From Desulfarculaceae bacterium (GTDB lineage: Bacteria > Desulfobacterota > Desulfarculia > Desulfarculales > Desulfarculaceae), in contig JAIPEN010000001.1 in the NCBI GenBank assembly GCA_021737145.1, positions 372,001-436,000 on the forward strand: 64,000 nucleotides of DNA, written 5' to 3'. The notes beneath the pieces are model-generated. The model saw only the letters and a list, made by a program, of their open reading frames with translations. It was not told where the DNA came from and did no database searches. The translations under genes were made by a program, and so were the position numbers. Positions 25,569-33,190 of the stretch are shown here, piece by piece; position 1 is the stretch's first letter, and each line of letters opens with the position of its first letter.

Positions 25569-25954
25569 CGCACCTGCACCTCCAGGGAGCGGCTTTTGGC
25601 CGGGGGCTTGTTCTTTTCCCAGGGCCGCAGATAATGCAGGCTGATGAAGGCGGTGCCCGGCCCCACGGCCTGGAAGATCCACACCTCGTACCCCCCGGCC
25701 CCGGCCAGGGGCTTGCCTTCCTGGTCCTTGGGCTTGTCGGCCGCGTAGTTTTTGCTCACCAGCTTGACCACCTTGGCCGGCGGCAGGGCGGCCAGCACCC
25801 ACTGGTAACCGGTGGTGTGGTTGGCGGCCAGGGTTATCTTGAACACCTGGCCCGGCTCCAACACCAGCACCTGGGCCGGGGCCTTGGCGCCGGCGGGGCC
25901 GGTCAGGCCCAGGGCCAGGGCTGCGGCCAACAGCAGAATCATCCAGGGTTTCAT
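25565..25954 (-). CDS. Chagasin-like protease inhibitor (family I42)
   Basis: 129 aa with a signal peptide (about residues 1-23). The family loops are visible: NHTTGYQW, GAGGYEVWIF and YLRPWEK, which in chagasin insert into papain-type cysteine proteases. Exported to the periplasm. It is in the middle of a three-gene operon and overlaps the sulfite-oxidase-like gene. In bacteria its target is generally unknown. Confidence 0.85.
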   Translation of the reverse strand: MKPWMILLLAAALALGLTGPAGAKAPAQVLVLEPGQVFKITLAANHTTGYQWVLAALPPAKVVKLVSKNYAADKPKDQEGKPLAGAGGYEVWIFQAVGPGTAFISLHYLRPWEKNKPPAKSRSLEVQVR

Positions 25955-25961
25955 GGCCGCC

Positions 25962-26384
25962 CTACTCCGGGAACTTCAGGGTCAGCATCTCGCCGCCCTT
26001 TTCCTTTTCCAGCTTCACCTTGACATCGAGGTTGTCGTTGCGGATGCCCAGGGCCAGCAGGGCCTTGGCCTTATCGCCCTCCGCGTGGGTGATCTCGCGG
26101 ACGGCCGCCAGCACCTTGCCCCCGATCTCGCCGCCCGGAGAAGGCAGCATGCTGGCCCGGTACTTGGCCTGCACGGTCACCTCGCCGTCCGGTCCCTGCA
26201 ACAGGCTGATCTTCTTGGCCCCCGCGTTGATGGCGTGCAAAGCGGCCAGGGCCAGCCATTTGAGGGCCGCCTCTTCGGTGTCCTCGTCCTGGGTCAGCTT
26301 GGACATCTCTCCCAGATAATCGGTGGTGGCGAAGCAGTCGCTGAGCTCCTGGACCTTTAGATGCAGGTTTCGCTTGTCTTCCAT
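25962..26384 (-). CDS. Conserved-looking hypothetical protein (140 aa)
   Basis: Soluble, mixed alpha/beta, rich in Lys and Glu, with no signal peptide, membrane segment or recognisable motif. One cysteine at residue 17. First gene of the operon with the chagasin-like inhibitor (7-bp gap). Divergent from the globin-coupled kinase across an AT-rich promoter region. I do not recognise it. Confidence 0.7.
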   Translation of the reverse strand: MEDKRNLHLKVQELSDCFATTDYLGEMSKLTQDEDTEEAALKWLALAALHAINAGAKKISLLQGPDGEVTVQAKYRASMLPSPGGEIGGKVLAAVREITHAEGDKAKALLALGIRNDNLDVKVKLEKEKGGEMLTLKFPE

Positions 26385-26559
26385 GGTTTCTCAAGCTCCG
26401 GCTGAGAGGATTGGTTTATTGTTATGTATATAAATTGTAAGGCAGGCCGGGGGTGCCGTACAAATCATTCCCCTGCCTTGCGCCCCCGGCCCCGGGTGCT
26501 TATGTTCCGGCCAGCCCGGAATTGCCCTGCCCATGTCCCTAGCGCGAGGAACCCCATCC

Positions 26560-27711
26560 ATGAACGACCCCATTCCCTTTGACCGGCTGAACTTCTTTTT
26601 GGAGCATTTGGAGCTGGACCCGGACAGCCCGGACGGCCTGGGCGCCCACCGCGCCGCCTTTCAACAGGCGGGCGGCGAGTTCGGCCGCCACTTCTGCCAA
26701 TACTTCCTGGCCATAGAGCGCACCCGCCTAATCCTGGAACAGGGCGACAACCTGGCCCAGCTGGAGAAGATCCTGGCCCAGTGGTTCCACGGCCTGTTCA
26801 GCCAGAACTTCAGCCAGGAGTTTCTCGCCTATCTGTGGAACAGCGGGGCGCGCCACGTGCAGCTCAGCCTGGACCAGCGCTTCGTGAACATGGGCTATGC
26901 CGTGACCCGAGACTTCTGCCACGGGGTGATCGAAAAATCCGTGCCCTCGGCCGAGCAGGAGCAGGTGGCCAAGGTGGTGGACCGCATGCTGGACTTCTGC
27001 ATCCTGGTGGCCACCGACTCCTTCATCACCATGACCTCCCGCTGCGACCGCTCCATGATCGAGGGCATCGCCCATCAGGTGCGCAATCCCATCACCGTGA
27101 TCGGGGGCAACATCCGGCGCTTGCAAAAGCAGGCCGAGCCCGGCAGCCCGGCCCAGCAGTCCTATGACATGGTGCTCAAGGAAAACCAGCGCCTGGAGCG
27201 CATGGTGGGCGACATCGCCGCCTACACCGGCTTGTTCCAGGACGAGCCCCTGAGCGAGCCCTGCGATCTGGCCGTTTTGTTGGAAGAGGCCCGGAGCTGG
27301 GTGGCCGCGCGGGGCCTGCTGGACGGGGTGGAGCTGACCATGGAGCTGGACCCGGCCCATAGCGTGGCTTTGGGCGACCGGGAGGAGCTTGTCTTGTTGC
27401 TGCGCTATCTGCTGGAGAACGCGGCCGAGGCGGTGGAAGCCTCCGAACCACTGGTGCGGGTGTCCAGCGGGCCGGGCAGCACGCCCGGCTTCATGGAGGT
27501 GGCCATACACAACACCGGGCGCCCCCCCAGCCAGGAGGACATGGAGCAACTGCTCAGCCCCTTCCACTCCTCCAAGCCCATGGGCACCGGCCTGGGCCTG
27601 CCCATCTCCGCCCTGGCCGCGCGGCGCAACCTGGGCGCCCTGAGCCTGCGTCCCGGCCCCCGGGGCGGGGCGGTGTGCCTGGTGGAGCTTCCCGCTCCGC
27701 CCGAAAACTAG
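26560..27711 (+). CDS. Globin-coupled (protoglobin-like) sensor histidine kinase
   Basis: 383 aa from the ATG at 26560 with GAGGAA upstream. Residues about 5-150 are all-helical and resemble protoglobin sensor domains, with a candidate proximal haem ligand H99 in GARHVQL. The kinase H-box has H172 in AHQVRNPIT. The ATPase part shows ENAAEAVE and GTGLGLPIS. No membrane segment. It should sense O2, NO or CO. No response regulator lies beside it. It ends four bases inside the convergent LysR gene. Confidence 0.75.
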   Translation: MNDPIPFDRLNFFLEHLELDPDSPDGLGAHRAAFQQAGGEFGRHFCQYFLAIERTRLILEQGDNLAQLEKILAQWFHGLFSQNFSQEFLAYLWNSGARHVQLSLDQRFVNMGYAVTRDFCHGVIEKSVPSAEQEQVAKVVDRMLDFCILVATDSFITMTSRCDRSMIEGIAHQVRNPITVIGGNIRRLQKQAEPGSPAQQSYDMVLKENQRLERMVGDIAAYTGLFQDEPLSEPCDLAVLLEEARSWVAARGLLDGVELTMELDPAHSVALGDREELVLLLRYLLENAAEAVEASEPLVRVSSGPGSTPGFMEVAIHNTGRPPSQEDMEQLLSPFHSSKPMGTGLGLPISALAARRNLGALSLRPGPRGGAVCLVELPAPPEN

Positions 27712-28601
27712 CCACCCTCCAGAAGCATGTCCACCAGGGCCCGTTGATAAGCGGGCAAGCGGCGGCCCTTGCGCCAGAGCAGGGCCAGCCGCTCGGCGGG
27801 CAGCAAATGCTCCAGCGGCAAAAAGCGCAGCCCCGGCCTATGGGGGCCCGGGCTTTTGCCGGTCACCGAGGCAAAGGCCAGGCCCAGGCCCTGCTCCACC
27901 AGGGCGGCGCTTAGCTCCACGTTGCCCGACTCCAGCAAAACCTTGGGCCGCACTCCCTGGGAGCCGAGCAGCTCGTCCAGGGCGCGGCGGTGGGCCGGGG
28001 CCGAGGCGGCCGGCGGCAGGATAAGGCGGTAAGGGGCCAGGTCCCTGGGCTCCAGACGCTTGCGCCGCCGGGCCAGGGCATGGCCCTTGGGCGCCAACAG
28101 CACCGGCCGCACCTTGCGCCAGGGCCTGGCTTCCAGGGCGGCGGTGGCCGTGGACAACAGTCCCAACCCCAGGTCCGCCTCCCCGGCCATGAGCATGGCC
28201 CGCACCTGGGCCTGGGGCCGGTCCCACAGGGTCAGCTCCACCTCGGGAAAGCGCTCGGCATATTGCCGGAGCACCGGCGGGGCCAGCTGCATCAGGGTGG
28301 TCAGGGGCGCGGCCAGGCGCAGGCGGCCAAAGGTGCGCCCGGCCAGGGCGGCCAGGTCTTCGCGCAGGGCTTGCTCCTGCTCGGCCGCGTTTTGGCAGAA
28401 GGCCAGCAAGCGCTTTCCGGCCGGGGTCAGGCCGGCATAGCGGCGGCCCTTTCGCTCCACCAGGGGGCAGCCCATCTCCTCTTCCAGGGCCTTGATCTGC
28501 TGGCTCACCGCGGGCTGGGTGCGCAGGGTGGCCCGGGCGGCCAAGGAAAAGCTGCCCGTGCGGGCCAATTGCCGGAAGGCCTCGAGCTGCTGCCACTCCA
28601 T
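27708..28601 (-). CDS. LysR-family transcriptional regulator
   Basis: 297 aa. The N-terminal winged helix is LEAFRQLARTGSFSLAARAT ... QPAVSQQIKALEEEMG. An effector-binding domain follows. Divergent from the FlK-like thioesterase gene at 28698 across a 96-bp AT-rich region, so it probably controls that gene and itself. The effector is unknown. Confidence 0.92.
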   Translation of the reverse strand: MEWQQLEAFRQLARTGSFSLAARATLRTQPAVSQQIKALEEEMGCPLVERKGRRYAGLTPAGKRLLAFCQNAAEQEQALREDLAALAGRTFGRLRLAAPLTTLMQLAPPVLRQYAERFPEVELTLWDRPQAQVRAMLMAGEADLGLGLLSTATAALEARPWRKVRPVLLAPKGHALARRRKRLEPRDLAPYRLILPPAASAPAHRRALDELLGSQGVRPKVLLESGNVELSAALVEQGLGLAFASVTGKSPGPHRPGLRFLPLEHLLPAERLALLWRKGRRLPAYQRALVDMLLEGG

Positions 28602-28697
28602 AAGCCATCCTTATTAGCCAAATCAATATTATCAATTTTTCTTATTTCAAGTCCCGGCCTAGAGTCAAGGATAAAGACCACAAAAGAGGAGGCCGCC

Positions 28698-29150
28698 ATG
28701 CGCGACACCCTGCGTCCGGGCCTGAAATTTATCTTTGAGTATGAAGTGCCCTACAACCGAACCGTGCCCTGCCTGCTGCCCGAGTCACGAGAGTTTCAGC
28801 AGATGCCCCGGGTGCTGGCCACCGGCTACATGGTGGGCCTGTTCGAGTGGGCCTGCATCCAGGCCATGAACCCCCATCTGGACTGGCCCCGCGAGCAGAG
28901 CGTGGGCATAGGGGTGAATCTGAGCCACGTGGCCGCAACCCCGCCGGGGCTCACCGTGACCATCGAGGGCGAGCTGAAGGCCATGGAAGGCAAGCGCCTG
29001 GAGTTCGCCGTGCAGGGCCACGACGGGGTGGAGCTGATCTCCTCGGGCACCCACCAGCGCTACGTGATCGACGCGGAGCGCTTCAACGCCAAGGCCGGGG
29101 AAAAGCTGGCCAAGGCGCAAGCAGCGCAAGGTCAGGAAAATAGGTCGTGA
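28698..29150 (+). CDS. Thioesterase, FlK-like (fluoroacetyl-CoA thioesterase family)
   Basis: 150 aa from the ATG at 28698, preceded by AGGAGG. It has the hot-dog fold with VNLSHVAATPPGLTVTIEGEL, where the conserved His-Ala/Gly pair marks the FlK-type family. It would hydrolyse a short acyl-CoA; fluoroacetyl-CoA specificity is not implied. Divergent from lysR. The frame is open far upstream but only as the antisense of lysR. Confidence 0.82.
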   Translation: MRDTLRPGLKFIFEYEVPYNRTVPCLLPESREFQQMPRVLATGYMVGLFEWACIQAMNPHLDWPREQSVGIGVNLSHVAATPPGLTVTIEGELKAMEGKRLEFAVQGHDGVELISSGTHQRYVIDAERFNAKAGEKLAKAQAAQGQENRS

Positions 29151-29341
29151 AAAAGCGGAGAGGGCGGAACGCATGCAAAGTGGGTTCAAGCCAATGGGCG
29201 CGATTCCACAGTAACCACCAAGGGGTCAACGGCCATTCCGCCGCAAGAGCCCCCCGGACCACATCCCAGGGCCTGTCTCTCTTTTTTCACCAACTATTAA
29301 TACTATTGAATCCTGGCTAGCCGCCGCCGGACAGATCCCGG

Positions 29342-29845
29342 CTAGTCCGGCAGGCCCAGGAGCTGGAACTTGGCCGCAATGCAGCCGCACACCGGGCAGT
29401 TGTCCGGTGCCTCGCCCCGGGCCAGCCAGCCGCACACCGGGCATAGCATATAGGCCTCATCGCCGTCGCCGTCCCGGCGCGCCGCCTGGGCCAGCTCGGC
29501 CTGCCGGGTCACCGCCTGAGTGGTCTGGTCCAGGGCGCTGGCGGCCATGCTGTTGCCCGCCTTATCGGCCAGGGCCACCAGGGCGGCGTACTCCCTTGCC
29601 AGGCCGGGCAGCAGCTCGTCCGCGGCCTCGGCCAGGTTGTCCCCGGTGTCGTGCACCTTGCCCCGGAGCAGCATGGTGAAGCGGTGGGCCTGCACGCTGG
29701 CCGAGGCGGCCAGGGCGGCGAACAGGGCCGCCTCGGCGGGGCGCTTTTGGGCGCGGGCCTTTTGGGCCATTATCTCCATGCGGGCGGCGGCCATGGCCGC
29801 CTGGGTCAGGGCCTTTTGCAAATTCTCTTCCCGGGGCTGGCTCAT
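29342..29845 (-). CDS. Rubrerythrin-like protein with a rubredoxin-type C-terminus
   Basis: 167 aa from the second of two overlapping ATGs, five bases after AAGGAG. A four-helix N-terminal part is followed by CPVCGWLARG ... CPVCGC, the rubredoxin-like Fe(Cys)4 site. The diiron glutamates expected in GExxAH and ExxH motifs are not visible: helix 1 reads TQAAMA and helix 2 reads VQAH. It may therefore lack a diiron centre. Overlaps the editing-domain gene at its 5' end. Confidence 0.7.
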   Translation of the reverse strand: MSQPREENLQKALTQAAMAAARMEIMAQKARAQKRPAEAALFAALAASASVQAHRFTMLLRGKVHDTGDNLAEAADELLPGLAREYAALVALADKAGNSMAASALDQTTQAVTRQAELAQAARRDGDGDEAYMLCPVCGWLARGEAPDNCPVCGCIAAKFQLLGLPD

Positions 29846-30255
29846 CATATCTCCTTGAACACCTTGGCCAGGGACTCGCCGGCCACGTGCATCTTCCATT
29901 CGTTGAGATAGCCGAAAGGAGTCTGGCTCACCTGGTAGTCCGTGTTGGTCAGGCGCTGGGCCGCCTGCCCGGCCAGCTCCTGGGCCAGGCCGGGAGGGGC
30001 CTTGGAGGCCGAGAGATGGCCGAATGAGTGCAGCACCACCCGCCTGGTGTTGAACTTGCCGGCCAGCCACTTGATGTTCTTGAGCATCTTGTTCAGCACC
30101 TTGGATTCACGTCCCTCGTCCTCGGCCTCGGCCTGATAAAACACCACCACCGCGTTTACCGCCTCTTCCTCCTGCTCCAGGTCCGGAACCTCCTCCAAAA
30201 CCTTGGCAAAGGTGGTGTACCAAAAACTGGGGGAATAGAACATCAGGAGCTTCAC
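29845..30255 (-). CDS. Free-standing threonyl-tRNA synthetase editing-domain protein (archaeal type)
   Basis: 136 aa, one domain. It starts KLLMFYSPSFWYTTFAK, has AVVVFYQAEAEDE, VVLHSFGHLSASKAPP and TPFGYLNEWKMHVAGESLA, the pattern of the N-terminal editing domain of archaeal ThrRS, which has a D-aminoacyl-tRNA-deacylase fold. Such domains remove serine from Ser-tRNA(Thr) or act on other misacylated tRNAs. Occurrence alone in a bacterium is unusual. It overlaps both neighbours, implying tight coupling. Confidence 0.72.
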   Translation of the reverse strand: MKLLMFYSPSFWYTTFAKVLEEVPDLEQEEEAVNAVVVFYQAEAEDEGRESKVLNKMLKNIKWLAGKFNTRRVVLHSFGHLSASKAPPGLAQELAGQAAQRLTNTDYQVSQTPFGYLNEWKMHVAGESLAKVFKEI

Positions 30256-30749
30256 AGGCCGGCCCTCTCCCGCCCTTCCCTTTCCCGCTTCTTCTCGGCC
30301 AGGCGGGTCTTTTGGCGGTCCATGGCCTCGGCGTGGCGCTGGCGCTCCAGGCCGGTGTGCATGATGAGCCCCGGCACCTTGGTGGGATGGCCGTCGTCGT
30401 CCAGGGCCACGAAGGTCAGATAGGCGCTGGCCACGTGGCGCACCTGGCCCTTGCGGGGATTTTCCGCCTCCACCCGCACCCCCACCTCCATGGAGCTGTT
30501 GCCCACCATGTTCAAGGTGGCCTTTAAAAACACCAGCTCACCCACGTAGACTGGGTTGTGAAAGTCCAGGCGGTCGATGCTGGCGGTGACCACGTTGCAG
30601 CCCGCGTGGCGCAGGGCCACCACCGCGGCGGTGTTGTCTATGTTTTTCATGATCACCCCACCGTGCACGTTGCCCGCCACATTGGCGTCCGCTGGCTCCA
30701 TGAGCACGGCCATGACCACGCTGGTGTCACTGACCGGTATAGATTTCAT
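30252..30749 (-). CDS. Acyl-CoA thioesterase (hot-dog, YciA/BACH type)
   Basis: 165 aa. The motif NVHGGVIMKNIDNTAAVVAL is the active-site helix of cytosolic hot-dog acyl-CoA hydrolases. TASIDRLDFHNPVYVGEL and SAYLTFVALDD follow. The final 25 residues are charged and helical. First gene of a three-gene operon with overlapping stops and starts. Confidence 0.9.
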   Translation of the reverse strand: MKSIPVSDTSVVMAVLMEPADANVAGNVHGGVIMKNIDNTAAVVALRHAGCNVVTASIDRLDFHNPVYVGELVFLKATLNMVGNSSMEVGVRVEAENPRKGQVRHVASAYLTFVALDDDGHPTKVPGLIMHTGLERQRHAEAMDRQKTRLAEKKREREGRERAGL

Positions 30750-30838
30750 GACGTTCCCCTTACAGGCCTTTATGTAGCGGTGCTTCAGCCTTAAGCTTAC
30801 CGGCAGCGGCTAACCCTTGGCAAACCCGGGAGAGGAAT

Positions 30839-32254
30839 ATGCAACCTGGACGCAGAACGAAGATCGTGGCCACCATCGGACCGGCCAGCGCCGGCGAGGA
30901 TGTTCTCGAGCGCATCATCTCGGCCGGCCTGGACGTGGCCCGGCTCAACTACTCCCACGGCGACCACGCCAGCCACCGCGAGATGATCGGACGCCTGCGC
31001 GGGCTCTCGGCCAAGGCGGGCCGCCAGATCGCGATTTTGCAGGATTTGGCCGGGCCCAAGATACGCCTGGGCATTTTGCCCCAAGCCCGCGCCCTGGAGG
31101 CCGGGCAAGAGGTGGTGCTGGCTCCGGGAGCCGAAGCCCACGGAGAGGCCCTGCCCGTGGATTACGATCACCTGCTGGAGGACGTGGAGCCGGGCCAGCC
31201 CATCCTGCTGGCCGACGGCCTGGTGGAGCTCAAGGTGATCGAGGTGGGCTCGGACCGGGTGTTTTGCCAGGTCAAGGTGGGCGGCGTGGTCAGTTCCAAA
31301 AAGGGGGTGAACCTGCCCACCAGCCATCTGAGGGTCAGCTCCTTCACCCCCAAGGACCAGCGCGACCTGGAGGCCGGCCTGGAGGCCGGGGTGGACCTGG
31401 TCGCCCTGTCCTTCGTGCGCCACGAAAAAGACCTGGAGCCGGTGCGCGAGCGCCTGAACCACGCCGACGACCCGCCCCTCTTAGTTGCCAAGATCGAAAA
31501 GCCCCAGGCCGTGGAGCGCCTGCCCCAGATCATGGCCGCGGTGGACGGAGTGATGGTGGCCCGGGGCGATCTGGGGGTGGAGATGCCGCTGGAGCAGGTG
31601 CCCCTGATCCAGAAGCGCATCATCGCCGAGGCCCGCCGGGCGGGCAAGGTGGTGGTCACCGCCACCCAGATGCTGCGCTCCATGATGGAAAACCCGCGCC
31701 CCACCCGGGCCGAGGCCGCCGACGTGGCCAACGCGGTGCTCGACGGCACCGACGCGGTGATGCTCTCCGACGAGACCGCCATGGGCGAGTTCCCGGTGCA
31801 GTCGGTGGCCATGATGGACCGCATCTGCCGGGCCAGCGAAGGCTCGGTGGACGGCCAGGCCGCGCTCAAGGAGGGGCTGAGCCCCCTGCTGCCCGCGGTG
31901 GCCGCCGCTCTGAGCCGCGCGGCCGGGTGGCTGGCCCAGGATTTGAAGCCCGCGGCCATCGTGGCCTCCACCACCAGCGGCTCCACCGCCAGGCTCATCG
32001 CCCGTCTCCGGCCCGAGGTGCCGGTGATCGGCCTGACCCCCGACCCCTCCACCTGCCGCCAGCTGGCCATCTCCTGGGGGATCATCCCGGCCCTGGTGGA
32101 GCCCTTCGAGGACATCGAGCAGATGGGCGAGCGCGCCAGGGAGTGGATTTTGGAATCAGGCCTGGCCCGGCGGGGCGATCACGTCATCGTCACCGGCGGG
32201 GTGCCGGTGGGCACGCCGGGCACCACCAATCTGCTCAAGGTATTGGAGCTGTAA
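30839..32254 (+). CDS. pyk: Pyruvate kinase
   Basis: 471 aa. Converts PEP and ADP to pyruvate and ATP. It has KIVATIGPAS at the N-terminus, LNYSHG, ILQDLAGPKIR, the active-site region LLVAKIEKPQAVE and GVMVARGDLGVEM, and VVVTATQMLRSMM with PTRAEAADVANAVLDGTDAV. A C-terminal domain of normal length is present. GAGAGGA lies upstream of the ATG. Confidence 0.95.
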   Translation: MQPGRRTKIVATIGPASAGEDVLERIISAGLDVARLNYSHGDHASHREMIGRLRGLSAKAGRQIAILQDLAGPKIRLGILPQARALEAGQEVVLAPGAEAHGEALPVDYDHLLEDVEPGQPILLADGLVELKVIEVGSDRVFCQVKVGGVVSSKKGVNLPTSHLRVSSFTPKDQRDLEAGLEAGVDLVALSFVRHEKDLEPVRERLNHADDPPLLVAKIEKPQAVERLPQIMAAVDGVMVARGDLGVEMPLEQVPLIQKRIIAEARRAGKVVVTATQMLRSMMENPRPTRAEAADVANAVLDGTDAVMLSDETAMGEFPVQSVAMMDRICRASEGSVDGQAALKEGLSPLLPAVAAALSRAAGWLAQDLKPAAIVASTTSGSTARLIARLRPEVPVIGLTPDPSTCRQLAISWGIIPALVEPFEDIEQMGERAREWILESGLARRGDHVIVTGGVPVGTPGTTNLLKVLEL

Positions 32255-32374
32255 AAGGCAACACGGGCTTCATGGACCGGCTTGCAAGGGATGACCGAGG
32301 TCGGCTAACTTGGCGCTAGGCGGCGCCCAGGACGGCACCGCCAGCCCACTTCCGCCAGGGCAACAGGCATTGTC

Positions 32375-33046
32375 ATGAAAAAGCCCCTCTTGTCCCGCTA
32401 CCGCGCCGATGAGGTGCCCCTGATTCTCAAGCCTGTCTTTTACCTCTACGGTTATGGGATAGCCTTTTTGGTGTTCGCGTTTTTGTTGCTGGTCCGTCTC
32501 ACCAGCAAGATCACCATAGTGGGCCAGCGGCGCCTGCGCCCCAGGCGCAATCACATCCTCTGTTTTTGGCACTCGTCCATTTTCCTGTTCTTCACCGTTT
32601 TCCCGCGCAACCGCAGCCACGCCTGGCTGCAGCATCCTGTTTGGTACATGAAAACCAGCCACGTTTTGCTTCGTTACGTTGGAGTGAGCAAGATAATCCT
32701 GGGCTCTTCGGGGCATGGAGGGCAAGAGGCGGCGGCCAAGCTGGTGCAATACCTGCGCCGGGGATACTCCACGGTTATTCTGCCCGACGGCCCGGCGGGC
32801 CCGGCCTTTAAATTGAAAAAAGGCGCGCTGCATATATCCCAGCAGAGCGGGGTGCCCATAGTGCCGTTGCGCTTTTGCGCCTCGCCCGGGCATGCCATAA
32901 ACAACTGGGACCGCCGCCAGCTTCCCACCCTGTTTTCCCGTATTACCGTAGAAGTGGGTCCGGCCATCCAGGTCCGCGCCTCCAATTTCGAATCTTGTTT
33001 CCAGGCGCTCTCTCGCTTCCTGGGCCCCGGTGGCCGCCCGGAGTGA
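32375..33046 (+). CDS. Lysophospholipid-acyltransferase-like protein (DUF374 family)
   Basis: 223 aa. One or two N-terminal hydrophobic helices (about 24-44, 60-75). The acyltransferase-like motifs are FWHSS near residue 64 and LPDGPAGPAF near 138, with GVPIVPLRF. DUF374 proteins are related to LpxL-like acyltransferases and often sit in lipid A loci. The substrate is unknown. Weak Shine-Dalgarno. Its GC content is lower than that of the neighbours. Confidence 0.8.
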   Translation: MKKPLLSRYRADEVPLILKPVFYLYGYGIAFLVFAFLLLVRLTSKITIVGQRRLRPRRNHILCFWHSSIFLFFTVFPRNRSHAWLQHPVWYMKTSHVLLRYVGVSKIILGSSGHGGQEAAAKLVQYLRRGYSTVILPDGPAGPAFKLKKGALHISQQSGVPIVPLRFCASPGHAINNWDRRQLPTLFSRITVEVGPAIQVRASNFESCFQALSRFLGPGGRPE

Positions 33047-33190
33047 TGAGTCCAGCCTTTGCCATAGCCTCCCGCTGCCGCCTCGTTGTAAGATAGGCTC
33101 TCATCCGATCTTCAATCAGCGCCCGGCCGGGGCCCCATCCTGCTCGCCGCATCGCCGCCCGCCTGCCCGCGGCCCGGCCAGGAGCCGGCC

